The notes under the pieces: generated by a model
What the model saw: the letters and a program-made list of their open reading frames with translations, nothing else
The model's database searches: none
Told to the model about the DNA's origin: nothing
Position numbers and translations under genes: made by a program
In this document: piece by piece, positions 10,641 to 23,349 of the stretch
Layout of the letters: each line of letters opens with the position of its first letter
Position numbering within the stretch: position 1 is the first letter of the stretch
DNA from: Sambucus nigra
Taxonomy: Eukaryota > Streptophyta > Magnoliopsida > Dipsacales > Adoxaceae
DNA: 64,000 nucleotides
Direction: 5' to 3'
NCBI GenBank assembly: GCA_949130495.1
Contig: OX422222.1
Coordinates: forward strand, 104,955,709 to 105,019,708

Positions 10641-12033
10641 AAGAAAGAAAATACACAAAAAGGATTCATAAGAAAAAAGGAAAAATTTGATCACTTGTTA
10701 ACGTGTTTCGGGCCCGTCGCACTACTGGAAGTGACAAAGACTGATTCGACTGCCTATCAGACTTCCGTTACCAATACATTCGATAGAAGTACCCCAATTC
10801 CTCGTATTTCAGGGCTATCAACTTGGCTTCGAGCCCTATCACCTCATAGACCCACGTTTGTAGAAAAGAAAAGAATCTACAAAAACCAAAAAGAAAAAAT
10901 ATAAGAAAATATAAGAAAAGAAAATGTGAGAATTACCTCCAACAAGTAAGAGACCCCATAAAGGTCTTTCGGCATCACCGAGTGAATGTATCCAAAGAAA
11001 AATAAAGGGTCGCTAAGGCCAGGCTCACCCAATCATAGAGTGGGATCTCTAAAAGATCCTCAAAAATGCCAAAAATCAAAGATAGATGACACGCCACTCG
11101 TCGCCACTAAGAAACCACCCAATAAAAGTAGAATAAATAATCTCGCCATCTATCTCACTAGTAACACATCTGTCTCATCAATCCTATGACTCAAAAAAAC
11201 CTCCCTCGAAGAAGAAATACGGATAAAATCTCCAGAACTATCCTACCCGCATCCTCTAAAGATGCTCGAATTGCTTTTGGTGCCAACCTCGCTATACGAT
11301 CCACCTCAATCTACACTCCCTCAAAATTTATCCCTAATAGATACTGCACATCGATGGGAGTCAAGGTCATCTCCCCAAAGCCCATGTGAAAGGTGTGGGT
11401 AGTGTCCCACCACCTCTATCCAATGTACAAAAAATCGCAGTGGAATCCGGTGTCTCATCCAAAGCATAGCCCACGTCCCAAAGCCGACATAAGTAACTGC
11501 CCAGCGCATCACCGCCGAAAGACTCTCCCACACATCCTTCGCCCCTTTCTTCCCTCAAGAATGTAGGTTCAAAGAAGAAATGTAAGTTTATCAAAACCAA
11601 AAAATCAAAGAAAAAACCTCTTGTCAGCACAAGAAAACAAAGAAGAAAAAGAAAAAATAATGCCAAAGGTCATCATAGATACATAGCCACTAGGGTTCCT
11701 CACCCAAGATAAACGGTGGTGCGAAGGATCTCTTATAAAAGTGTGCTCATCAACAATAGGATGAAATAGATCAAACACATTCTCATTGCACAAAGAAATG
11801 GGCACCCTATCTCGCCACTCTAGGCCCGCCCAAACATCCACACTCAACCACCCTTGGTTGTACCCTTCACTCGAAGAGTTTTCCATTTGACGTCTTGAAG
11901 CAGGAAAGACAGAGAAATGGATTTTAAAAAGAAAAGGCATTAGATTCAGATGCAGAAAGATGTGAAAGTGAGGAGGGTTTGCCCCCTTTTTATAGGAGCC
12001 CAAATAGCATGTCGATCGAAAAATCCCGGCCAA
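10640..12033 (-). pseudogene. Plant mobile domain (PMD, aminotransferase-like) pseudogene
   Basis: Reading right to left, 11888 downwards starts MENSSSEGYNQGWLSVDVWA, then LEWRDRVPIS and HTFIRDPSHHRLSW. Further on, near 11330-11400, is HTFHMGFGEMTLTPIDVQ with YLLGINFEGV. This matches the conserved PMD core pattern THTFH..GEMT.TL.DV. Near 11020-11070 is YDWVSLALATLYF, matching the PMD YDWGSAVLAHLY motif. A likely donor GTAATT follows, and an exon near 10860 has LQTWVYEVIGLEA. At least two in-frame stops occur (before RWWDTTHTFH and after GINFEGV), with frame changes, so the gene is dead. PMD genes are typically carried by MULE or Ty3/gypsy elements; which one here is not shown. Confidence 0.6.
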
Positions 12034-12559
12034 TACGAATCATCACCCATCGTGTTCTCTGCCCAAGGAATCCCAGAATACCATGCCACTTTCCAAACAA
12101 CAATCGGTACCATATGCCGATCGGCATACCCCCTGAAATTTTGTACAAAAAATGCCAAACAATTCTAGAAAAATCCAAAAATTCCCCAAAAACATTCCTA
12201 AAAATTCTCAATAAGTATTTGAATATTTCATCACCAAGAAAAACACCCCCAAATGGATTAATATCACATGCTTATAACTTAACACAAACCCTACAATGGT
12301 GTGTCCCAAAAGTCCACTGCAATTCCCTAGTGAAACCCAAAATCAATTGATTCTCCAAAATCCCTAATGAAATCCCTAGACTAAACTTTCTCCCAAAATG
12401 CCCACCATAAGAATTTCAGCTTCCCCGATAAGGTTACGTCCAATTACCCAATGAAACTTCCAAACTAAAGATATTTCCTCCCAAAATGTCAGATGTCATT
12501 CCCAAACAAAATCGTAAAGCAACACACAGACACAAGTGCAAAAAAATCCCTGGAAGAGC
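12034..12559. other. Unassigned sequence between the PMD pseudogene and the 48-bp array
   Basis: No supported gene. Positive-strand ORFs through 11950-12350 overlap the start of the PMD pseudogene and have no recognisable domain. Confidence 0.4.
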
Positions 12560-13480
12560 AACCCCAACTATAGGTCCTCAGAATCGACCTCGAGCCATAA
12601 AATCGGTCGTCATAACTTTAGGTCCTCAGAATTCAACTTGACCCTTAGAGTCAGTGGTCATAACTATAGGTCCGCTGAAATGACCTCGGACCCGTAGAAT
12701 TGGTCGTCACGACTTAGTTCCTTAGAATTAACCGCGGCTCACAGAATTGGCCGTCACAACTTTAGGTCCTCAGAATTGACCTTGACCCTCACAATCGATC
12801 ATTTTAACTTTAGGCCCTCATAATTAACCTCAGCCCAGAATTGATATCGACCCGCAAAATCGGTCATCATCACTGTAGGTACTCATAATTGACCTCGACC
12901 TGCAGAAAATGACTGTCACAACTTTAGGTCTTCAGAATTAACATCGACCCTAAAAAATCGATCGTCACAACTTTAGGTCCTCATAATTGACCTCGATTTG
13001 TAGAATCCACCACCATCGCTTTAGGTCCTCAGAATTGACATCGACTCCCAAAATCCGTTGTCACAACTATAGGTCCTTAAAATTGACCTCGGCCCTTAGA
13101 ATCGATCGTCATCACTTTAGGTCCACAGAATCGATTGTCATCACTTTAGGTCCTGGGAAATGACCTCGGACCTCAGAATTGATTGGCACAACTTTAGTCC
13201 TCAGTATTGACCTCAGCTCAGAGAATCAATCATCATCACCCAGGTCCTAAGAAATTACCTTGACCCGCAGAATCGGTTGTTATCACTTTAGGTCCTTAGA
13301 ATTGATCTCGGCTCTCAGAATCACTCGTCACAACTTTAGTTACTCAAAATCAACCCCGACCTACAGAATCGGTCGTCCAACTTTAGGTTCACAAAAGTGA
13401 CCTTAACCCACATAATCGATCATCCTCACCGTTACCTTTATGTTCTTAGAATTGACCTCAATTCTCTGGATCGGTCATCA
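12560..13480. repeat. 48-bp degenerate tandem array, about 18 copies
   Basis: The landmark TTTAGGTCCTCAGAATTGAC recurs with substitutions at about 12569, 12619, 12667, 12763, 12924, 12973, 13021, 13069, 13147, 13288 and elsewhere. Each copy is followed by CTCGACC and AGAATCGGTCGTCA. Most spacings are 47-49 bp. Occasional longer spacings (near 12840) and one short copy (near 13119) show unequal exchange or indels. No ORF spans it. Confidence 0.85.
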
Positions 13481-13619
13481 TCATCTCCTTGGTCCGAAGA
13501 ATGGACGTACTTCCCAAACATCCATATGGTGTCTATTAGATCACTTTCACTTTTTCCAAAGCTCAGTCGTCGAGGGAATCTATAAAAAACACATTCTAGG
13601 ACCCCTTAAGACTCGCCTT

Positions 13620-14560
13620 AGGTCCCTAGCACTTCCCTGTTCAGTAGATAACCCTAGGCCACACTTCGAGTATCGATCTAAAGGCCATCGGACTCTTTCG
13701 AGCCCCATTTGACTTTGGTCAACTTCCTCGTCCGAGAAAAATCTCAATGAATCTTTGAAGGGATCTAAATCCCATTTTCAATGGTTCACCCCATGAACGA
13801 ATTGGGCTTATGGTTCGAACGAACAGTCCATTTTACTATCAAAAATCAATCTGGAAGCCACCGAGCGCTCTCGAGCCCCATTTTGACCCCAATCAGCTTC
13901 CTCACCGGGTGAAAGATCAATTAATCTTCTAAGGTCTCAAAATTCCCTTTCCAATGGTCCACCCCATGAACTAATCGGCCTTATCGTTCAGACAAATGAT
14001 ATGTTTTACCCTAAAACTTATCTTGAGACTACCGGGTGCTCCCGAACTCTATTTGACTCTCGTCAACTCATTATCTCGAATAAAACTGAATGAATCCTTA
14101 AAAATCACTGAATACCCTTCCCAATAGTCTATCTCATGCGCAAATCAGTCTTACGGTACAAACGAATGACTCATTTTACTCTGAGGGTCATCGGGCACTT
14201 TCGTGCTCATTTCACCAATTCTCCGAACCAAACGAGAATCAATGAATCTTCTAAGGGCTATGAATAACCTTTCCAACGGTGCATCCTTTGCACGAATCAA
14301 CCTTATGATTCAATATAATGACCCATTTTCCACTACCTGTCCAAAATACAGTCGGGAGCTTTCAAGCCCTGTTTGACCAAAGTTATCTCCCGAACCTTGG
14401 AGTGACCCCATGGATTTTTAAAGGAATCCGAATACCCTTCCCAATGGTATGCCTCATGCGCGATTCGGAATTACGGATTGCACTTATTGACCATTTTTTC
14501 AACAAATCGGCATTAGGTTGTCAAATGGAAAACCATTTCCCTGCCTATCGGTAGTGTGTT
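13620..14560. repeat. Degenerate tandem array, about 150-177-bp units, five copies
   Basis: The landmark CCTTTCCAATGGTCCACCCC or a variant recurs near 13785, 13961, 14126, 14278 and 14446. Each unit also has CGAGCCCCATTTGAC or a variant and a segment like ATCAATGAATCTTC. Identity between units is low, so the array is old. Confidence 0.7.
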
Positions 14561-15080
14561 TAGGGATGTCTGTCTATAGTTAGGACAAGGAAAATGTCGA
14601 TTAGCACCCCCCTTGACCCAATATAAGGAGAGCATGAGCTCACATTGAAGGGAACCCTAAAAAAATCAACTTCAATGATCTCAGCAACATTCTTTTAAAG
14701 TCAACGAAGTTTCCTTATTTGAGACCTCTCCCCACCTTTCATTTCCATCACTTTGACATCTAGTTTAGCGAAATACCTTTTCCTCTCCTCCTACAACCTC
14801 CATCCACTTGCGAGGGTAGCCTTTTCAATAACCAAAATCAATCTTAAAGTCTCTAAAGACGGTCCAAATATATTTTTTCTCTTTTAAATTTCCTATTTTC
14901 TCATTAGTTATCTTATCTTTACTATAGCATTTCATCCTTGTTAGTCCATACATAATAATACTCTAACTTACTAGTATTGCACATAACATATTTTCTAAAA
15001 AAAATAAGAAAAAAAAGGTTTTACTCATAAATTCCAAATGGGATTCTTACCGTATTTTCTCAAATCAAAATATCCTTTTG
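14561..15080. other. Unassigned sequence
   Basis: Pyrimidine-rich and AT-rich DNA with no supported gene. It may be non-coding sequence of an old LTR retrotransposon, given its neighbours. Confidence 0.3.
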
Positions 15081-16185
15081 CTACACACATATCTAAATAA
15101 AATCTCGGGTTGGATTTAAGGGATAGACCCGACCCTCATATTGCATGCAAACTACGTGAACTTTGATGTCTTTTTAGACTATGTAGGCGTCTCAAGTCAA
15201 AACTCGAGACTCGAATCCTCCTTACATTTTTTTTATTCCTATATTATTTCTTTATATTGCATTTGTGATTCTTATTCGCACTTTATCTAACATATATCAA
15301 CATTTTATCATAACGATTGATATCTAGATATGTGCATACATTATATTTTTAATTAATATATTAGGAACACTCCTATGGATGACCTCACTCCCCCCTTTTT
15401 CATGATGTGAGTCGAACGATTCCGATCTCCACTTATATACACACGCACATACACTTAATAGAGAAATTAAGCTGAATAATAACATAAGCTCGTGAGAGAC
15501 CAAAAGGGCGGGATGGGTTCGTAACACCTTCCCATTCCATAACTTAGCCCCCGAACCTTTAAACTATTGGTTTCATAGGCATCAGTATGTCTTTATTGTT
15601 GTTCTCTCAAGGGGACAACATTTATTTATCCTGTTTTGTGTAAAATAGTTCATGACTCTATCTCTTTACATCACCCCACATTGATGACGGCCGAAGCGCT
15701 TCTCCTAGCACGATACCCTTTTTCTTCTCCCCCACCAACTACGTGCGCGAGCGTCGAAACCCCCCTTGAGGAAGGGGAAGGGAATAATGACCTAAGGATG
15801 TCCACAACCTCGATTGGTGGATTGCAAGGCATAATAGTGTCCTATTAGTAACACTAATTTTATTTTTATATTATTTCATTTTTTATCTCATTCCATTAAT
15901 CCCTCTATTTTTATTATCATATATACATTCATTTATATTTTCATAATACCCCCCCTAAAGGGGGGGGGGGGGGGGGCTATATCATGATTTCCAATTAGGA
16001 GTGTTGTCAAAATTTTCTACTTTTATCACATTTAACATATATTTCAATAAATCAAAAGAGACACCCTAGATTCAGAATATGGGTTAGACCCAACCTTATT
16101 CGTCTTACGAACTGGGTGGACTTTGATGCCATTTTTGGTTATGTAGGCATCCCGAAGTTATTTTGGGATACAAGTACTTCGGTAC
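15080..16185. repeat. Diverged direct repeat pair, possible retroelement non-coding region
   Basis: 15115-15215 and 16065-16180 share an ordered set of short blocks: GGGTTAGACCCAACC or a variant, AAACTACGTGAACTTTGATG or a variant, and TATGTAGGCATC. A segment near 15500-15560 (GTTCGTAACACCTTCCC) resembles leader sequence I associate with Tat/Ogre-type gypsy elements. That identification is from memory and weak. Confidence 0.35.
15960..15976. repeat. Poly(G) tract, 17 nt
   Basis: Uninterrupted G run, preceded by CCCCCCCTAAA, so the two can pair. Confidence 0.85.
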
Positions 16186-16489
16186 TGACCATTTGTATCA
16201 TTTTGAAGTCTTGTTTGCTGGCCTAATTGGAAAAGGAACATTTTGAAGTCTTGTTACATGGAAGGAAACAATCACTCCTTTGGATTATGATTATGATATT
16301 GCGATATTATTATCATTTTCACACAAGCGCGCGTTGTCTTATTATCCGCGTTGAACAATTTGACAGATTTAGTCAGTTAATTTGTGTTGTATTAATTTTT
16401 TTAATTTATGGATGGCATAGTGGCTAAATACTTATTTTTGGAAATGTAAGCATGTTTGAAAAATGTAAAGTTTTTTTAAATTTTTTTTA

Positions 16490-16930
16490 ATTGGGTCATG
16501 ATTTTAGACCGTGACCAAAACTTGGATGAAATTATAAACAATTATATTTGGTCAAGGCTAAGAACCGTGACCAAATATAAAGTTTATGTTGGTGTTAGTT
16601 TTTGTCACGGTAAAAAATTATGATCCTTTGTGCGACAATTTAAAAATATTAAATATTTAGTCACATTTCAAAGTTGTGACTAAATATTTTAAAGTTTAAA
16701 ATGGTCAGTAGGGTTCATGATTTTGGACCGTTATCACTACCATCACAACTTTGAATGGTCATAATGAAGGTCACAGTATTAGACCATGACCAGCCATGCA
16801 ACCTTGATGTCACCCACTAGACCGTGACCCATGATTTTGTCACACTCAATATGGTCACGGTCTAAAACCAGGACCCATAGGCCTTGGTAACGGGTCAAAA
16901 ATATGACCATATGTCTATTTTCCTGCAGTG
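16490..16930. mobile_element. CACTA-type terminus (right end)
   Basis: Dense GGTCACGG/CCGTGACC-type subterminal motifs end at a tip which reads CACTGCAGGAAAATAG on the minus strand, finishing at 16930. The element would lie to the left and might include the PMD pseudogene and arrays. No left partner with a matching tip was found in the window. Confidence 0.5.
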
Positions 16931-18432
16931 ATTAGGAGAAGAGTTACAATCTTTTCAGTCATTTGGGTTGTGAGGGGACTACACGACATTTTGGTATAGT
17001 GAAATTCTATTAGAGAGGAGAACCAAAATTATAGTAATTTTTAATGGGAGGAGTACATATGGAAAAAATCATAATATTATATTTGACAGTAATAATTGCA
17101 TTTACATAGTCAGTTTAGTTTCCACAAAAATGAGTGGGAGGCATTTGGTGGTCATGATAATGATGCAAGGGAAAGTTAAGGATGTCCAATTCTACCAAGG
17201 TGGGGAGACTTGACTTTCAGTATAAACTAGTGGTTAGGGGGTGGTTGGTGAAGGCGCTTAGGTGTGAAGTCGAACTAGAGGATTTAGAGACTACGATGGA
17301 ATATTATGGGTTTGACATATATTCTGGGGTAAATGTTGTGGCTTCGCAAGTTATGATTAGGTTGAAGAGTCGGGGTTGGTTTTGATGACATATTAAACAT
17401 GGCCAAATAACTTCAATAGTATGTTTTATTTTGGATGACACTGACTATGTGTTTCTGTGGGGAGACAATTTTTTTTGGCTTTGTCCGAACATTAGGATTC
17501 GGGTACTTTTTTAGCAAGTCACTTGTGGGTTTTTTGGATGCATTTTTGTGAAGGAAAATCTCATGTTATGCAAGCGAGCAACGAACTTTAGCTTCGTATA
17601 AGTGAATATATCCGTCACTCTAACGAAGGTGTCATGGGTTTTGTAGTACAATCTTTGTTTTTAGGAAGGGATCGGAGAAGGAAGATTTCTCTTTAACGAA
17701 AGGATTATGCCAGTCAATGTATTTTGTCACTCATTGAACGTGCACAATTCAATTTGGAAGATTCGTTTTGTTATCTCTCCGAGATGGAGACATGAAAAAA
17801 TATTTTGCTCGATCTTGGAGTTGGTAGTGTTATGTGTTTTGCCTGCAAGAAATTAGTATCCAACTATTATTAAAAGTCACTAAGTGGGTAATCAACAAAC
17901 ATGTTGGTGAAAATATGGTTTTACATGAAGATTTTTAATGTGTTTGGCCTACCATGTCTAGTGGCCTAGGTTTGGGGGTAAGGCTTGGAGATTTGACTCC
18001 ATGTCACATAAGGAGAGTACCACTTTGTGTTTATGTTCCCAAGATTAAGGAGGTGTTACTCCACTTGGGTTTTTGGGTTTACATATTTTTTTCTCCTTTT
18101 TTCAACATAGATTTTTTGGTTAGTCCTTTGTTTAACACAAAATTGGATATTTTGGGTACTAATTTTCGGTATTTTTTTTTTATTGAGGAGTAGGGTAAAA
18201 TTTTGAAACCTTTTGTGGTGAATCTTCTATTATTATGTGAGATTTAATTGTTTAAGTGATGTGAGATTATTTTATATGTGAGGAAGGAATAAAAAAATTC
18301 CTTTATTTTGTAAATCACTTTAATTTAGTGGCACGAATTGCAGTTGCCACAAGTATTTGTGTTTTTCATCCTTTTTGTTTTCTTTAATTGGATTGCCATA
18401 GTTGGATGTGATTAATTTAATTGTCACAGGAG
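16931..18432. other. Unassigned sequence with weak ORFs
   Basis: Open stretches at 17182-17385 and 17954-18193 on the plus strand have no recognised domain and no continuation in frame. I see no reliable gene. Confidence 0.35.
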
Positions 18433-18462
18433 CACTAGTAAAAAATGCGCTTCCTCAAAACA

Positions 18463-18463
<1 letters not shown>

Positions 18464-18523
<60 letters not shown>

Positions 18524-18540
18524 CAGAGAGAGAGAGAGAA
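18464..18540. repeat. Compound microsatellite (CA)n(TA)n(GA)n
   Basis: About 22 CA units, then about 7 TA units, then a GA tract. ORFs overlapping it are artefacts. Confidence 0.9.
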
Positions 18541-19204
18541 ACAAACACATACACATATATACCAACGGAATGCCCGTGCCTGAAGGTATGGAGAAAGTTT
18601 TCCTTAAGTAAAAACGTGTGTGTAATACTAGGTACACATGAGACTTTAATATTGTGGAGATGTACAGAGTTTAGACCATGTCCACACAATTCAGACCCTG
18701 TTTAGCACAGTTCACTCCATGTTCACCACAGTTTAAATCTACATAGTTCGATCCGTTTTTAGCATCAAGTCTAAACTTAGCAATTCCTAGAAATCAAATA
18801 AAACATGAAAAAATCCATGTTTTCAAACTAAGAGCATGCATGTATATTCAATCTTTTAGCTATACATTCATGAAGAAAGATGCAAATCAGATATGAAAAA
18901 TATCCTTAAAGAGACCATCAGACAAGTCAAAACTATGAACATCAAATCCAAAATTCTCATACAGGAATTATAAAACATCTGATGTTATTTCATTGAAATC
19001 CATTCCATAATTAACTTTACAAATAGAAAATATGGTAAATGTCAAAATTGATGATAAATTAAATTTAGTTCTTATAATAAGCCTAAATCATACAATATAA
19101 TTTAAAATATCCTTGCAATTTCTTTATCTCCTCTCATTTGCTGAAACACACACTATTCGAAGAGTAAATGGAAAAAGAGAAGAAAAATAAGAGAAAGAGA
19201 GCAA
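18541..19204. other. Unassigned AT-rich sequence
   Basis: No coding or repeat signal beyond the CACA-rich stretch near 18690-18740. Confidence 0.35.
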
Positions 19205-19590
19205 ACTTATAGGGTTGGAAATTCGTGCCTTTAGGCCGTGTTTCGGGCCGACACGACATGACACGACAAGATTTTTTCGAACACGAACACGACACGCCAC
19301 GACACGCCACGACACTACACGAATTCTTATTTTTTTAGTTGACACGAACACGACTCAAATTGAATATAACACAACATGAATAACACAATTTTTTAAATTT
19401 TACACTAAATTAAACATAAATAGACACGATAAGCCGAATAAAAACACGATTAACACGACAAGATATGACTAACACAACTCATAATTTTGACACGAACATG
19501 ACAAGTAGTGTAAATTTTAGGTCAATTTCGTTTCATGACGTGTCGTGTCTAAAAGTATCACCCGTACAAACTGGTTGGTAATTTTTTCTG
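19205..19590. repeat. CACGA-rich dispersed repeat, MITE-like
   Basis: Repeated CACGACACGAC-type motifs at 19250-19330 on the plus strand, with inverted GTGTCGTGTC near 19540-19555. The region starts near GGGTTGGAAATTCGTGCC and ends near CACCCGTACAAACTGGTTGG. The inverted layout suggests a small non-autonomous element. No target duplication was resolved. Confidence 0.45.
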
Positions 19591-22079
19591 TAATTCAATC
19601 TTAGTAAGAATGAATTGTTCCGTTCTATAAGAAACTCCAATACCATAGCCTGTTAGTGGGAAATAATGAATTTCCCAATAAATTTACCACTATTTAATTG
19701 TTACACTATGAGAAAAAATTCTAGTATAATATCCTGTCAATGCAAGTGTGAAGTTCCTAATATTTCAAACTCCTAAGTCCAATAAATTTAAAAATAAATG
19801 TGAAACATCTAATGTAAACAAATGAGCTCAAATAGCGAACATCTAGTCATATTAGTAATGAAATATAAAGTAATAAGGTAACCTTTCATTCGATTGCTAT
19901 AATAATATTTCAATATGTGAAAAATGAATGGAATAGAGCACTAAAACATATTTGCTTCATATTGCTCTCCATCTCGGACTTTCATTGCTTCAAATGTTAA
20001 CCATTGGATTCAAAAGAGTTATTGAACTCAATATTTTATTAATTACCATTCACTAAGAACTTTTACAAATGTTCACATAGCACTATTAGAATACATATGA
20101 AGTCATATAAATATGCATGAGAACCATGAAAACTGTTATATTAAAGTTTTAACCAGTACTCTATAGTAAGTACAATGAACCAATGACTATATTAAAAACA
20201 AACAACTAAACATAGAATATTAAGCAGAGTAAGTGTTTACACTTGTTGCCCGAGTACCAAAAGAACAATGCAAATAAAGCATCTATTGTTTCAAATGGTA
20301 AGACTGTAATATCTCCAACAAAGTAATGGCTAATTTGGAAAGTGTAAATTTAAACCACTAAAAAAATGACCCTTTATGCTGGTCAAGTATAAGACACAGT
20401 TGCAAAATTATTTTTTTATAAAAAAGTCCAAACTACATATATCAACAAAATTTAATTTATTTTGTAAAATCTTATCAATTTTCAAATCAACTCCCATAAG
20501 TACTTACATTCTTCCACTCACTTTGGCCATTCTCTAAAAAAATTAAGAGAAACCAGAATCAAATAACATAAATGATATTTGAAAATTTGTACAACATTAT
20601 CATTAGTTTTTAACTATTATTTAAATCAACATTATAGGGAAAAATACTAAGATGCACATTACCTAGAGGATATCACCACTCATTTAATGAGTGTGCTCAC
20701 TCTTTTAAATGATAAACCTAGTGTGAGGCCTAAATTAAAGTCCAAAATCAGTGATAAACTCTAGAAAACGTATTAATTAGTATCTCTTAACCAACTCACC
20801 CTAGGAATAAGAAAAGAATGTACCTATACTTTTGAAATCACAAAAGGAAACTACTACTAACACAAAAGAAATTAAGCATCAGAAGTCAAAAAAGGAAAAA
20901 AATATGACAACGTGAGGAAATGGTAAAGAATGCATAATTGTGGCTGCTAAGAGTGTGGATGCGGTGTGATCGCAGCTTAGAGAGAGGTCAATTATGGTCA
21001 CAGAAGAGTGAGATTTGAATGTAGAGGGTAATAAACAATCATTCCTGAAGAATCCTGAAATCACAAACATCACAAAGTATATTTATCAGTAGTTTCAATT
21101 ATCTTTATAACCATGGTGTGGTGTACTCGAAGAAATAGGTTGAGGCTTCCATTTTAAAATCAATTTAGTATAGTCATGGGGGTTAAGAATTTGATATTGC
21201 ATACATAACAAAAGGAAGAATTGTTTAATGATAATTTGAAACATTAGAAAAACTCCAAATTTATCGTCTACCAAGACTTCCTTTCGTTCCGTGTTAATGG
21301 GTTCGAAATGCACAAATCCAAAAACTACATAAATCCATATCCACAAACCATTGAATAGAAACATAGGTGGAAATTGATATATGATTTATGCATATTAAAT
21401 AAAACAAAAAATTACCTTAAACCCCACTCTGCCATAATCCAAAATAGTATAATATTTATTCTGACACTGGCACTTGTCAAAAGTGAACCATTGAAACAAA
21501 AATTAGAAGCACATAACTGGAAAAAAACAGGAACATCAAACATTGTGTCCAATGTAGAATGCCACACCAATTATAGGAGTAACCCACATTCAATAATAAT
21601 AAAAAAAACTAGAATATTTGCAACACTAAATAGAAAATACTAAATGATAACTGAAAAAGAGAAAACTTACCACTCATAATCAAATTGGACTCATCTATTT
21701 TCATGACTACTATAAAAGAACCAAAAACCAAGCATTAATAATAGATAATAGATAATTATTAACAATAAAAGACTTTATAGTAAGACAAAACTTTAGCAGT
21801 TGAGCGGAAGAGAGGAAAGCCATATTCCGATCAATATTCAGTGATATACTATTCCACATGATATTAGATAAAATAGTTAGATATAGAACATGTCATTTTA
21901 AAAACACAAAACCCTGATTTGAAGAATATGTTTCTGAAAGCAAATCTACCTCACTAAATCGAAAAAAATCTAGGTTCAAACAAAAATAAGTACCTCTAAA
22001 CCCCCCAAAAATAGTTAGAAATTCAACTTATGACATATAAGTTTTCACTTATGGCATAACATAAATATTGCAAGCTTTT
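19591..22079. other. Unassigned AT-rich intergenic sequence
   Basis: No supported gene over about 2.5 kb. Short ORFs at 20879-21073, 21095-21364 and 21374-21643 lack domains, and their composition is that of random AT-rich DNA. Confidence 0.4.
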
Positions 22080-22727
22080 TGATGTTGTATGGTTATATGG
22101 ATTTAGTTAATTTCATAGAATACACTTTAAACTAAATATAAATTAGTCCAAGAGTTGATACTTTCCAAATTTTAAGATTTCTTACTAACTCCTAAATGAG
22201 CATGTAAGATTATTAATTATGCAAGAAGAAAGAACAATCACAACATGCCGATGTACGAGGAAATCCAAATGGGAAAAACCTCAAATGGATGGGCATAGAC
22301 AAATCCACTACAAATACGGTTTTATAAAGAGACTCAAAAGACTTACAGAATTGACACACTAAGACTCGCTGATGCCGTCTCATCTACCTCCATTTGCAGT
22401 ACGCGAAAATCCAAAGCGTTACACAGTACTTCCCGTGTCCTGAAACCCAAAAGTCGTCTCCAATCAATAACTGTCTAGAGTTCCACCGCACGTAACTTTG
22501 ATGATGAAATTGTAGAGCGTATGAAATTTTGATTCTAAAATTTGATCAAAAGATCGCAAATGTGTTGGAGAGTATGTAAAAAAGGGACAATAGATTTTTC
22601 TTAAAAGTGCAAGTCCTACTCCATGCAGTTATTTTCGTCCTTCTTAAAGATATATATGAAGTAGTAGACCAAAACAGTTATAAAAAAGAACTACCAAAAT
22701 TTTTAAAAAAAATCAAAACTAGAGCAG

Positions 22728-22931
22728 GTCCTTCGAATGACTATGTTCGAATGAACTTCTAACGACAATTCCGAATAATATGCGAATAATATCGTTGGAA
22801 GTTCGTTGGAATAGGTTCGTTCGAATGACTCTTCTAACGAAACTTCTAGCAAAAATCCAGAGGATTTTGCGAAGAAGTTCGTTAGTAATCTTGTTCGAAC
22901 AGGTTCATTCGAACAAGGTCGTTCGAACGGC
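22728..22931. repeat. Cluster of TTCGAA-centred short palindromes in the LTR
   Basis: Several copies of GTTCGTTCGAATGA, TTGTTCGAACAGG, TTCATTCGAACAAGG and GTCGTTCGAACGGCC lie within about 200 bp. Each is centred on TTCGAA and flanked by imperfect complementary bases. Confidence 0.8.
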
Positions 22932-23331
22932 CTGGGTTATTTTTCAAACAAAAATATCATTTTTAAAGATGACTTAATTGCTTTGAAATTTTCATAAAAA
23001 TTCATTTTAATAAAATTAAATTTGTCTCCAACACATAAAAAGGAATCGGGTCAAATATCTTTGGGCAAAGAGCATTCGGAATCGATTTGATGAGGTGTGA
23101 AAGACCGTATGCCCAAATTCTTCAATGTGTATAGTTGAACGACACACAATGACCCTAAATATTTTGTCCAACGGAATTTAGCCAATGATATAAATGACAC
23201 AATTGAAAATTTATCCTTATAAATATCCCTCTTTTGCTATTTTGGGACAAAACATAAAATAAATAAAATAAAAAATGACTCTAAATTTGCTAAGCCAAGC
23301 CGTTAAGCTGATTCTAATGCCCATCCCCAAA

Positions 23332-23349
23332 CCCCCCCCCCCCCCCCCC
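23332..23349. repeat. Poly(C) tract, 18 nt
   Basis: Uninterrupted C run near the start of the minus-strand LTR. Confidence 0.85.

Noticed and set aside
10719..10733. CACTACTGGAAGTGAC as a left tip for the element ending at 16930
   Set aside because: It lies within the reading region of the PMD pseudogene and has no GTCACGG subterminal array.
12560..13480. 48-bp array considered as a CRISPR-like or coding (16-residue) repeat
   Set aside because: Units are contiguous without unique spacers and contain frequent stops and indels; it is an ordinary degenerate minisatellite in plant DNA.
18433..18449. CACTAGTAAAAAATGCG resembling a CACTA tip
   Set aside because: No subterminal repeats to its right (a microsatellite follows) and no matching right end or target duplication found.
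21095..21643. 89-codon ORFs on both strands
   Set aside because: No recognised domain, codon use or splice support; expected by chance in AT-rich DNA.
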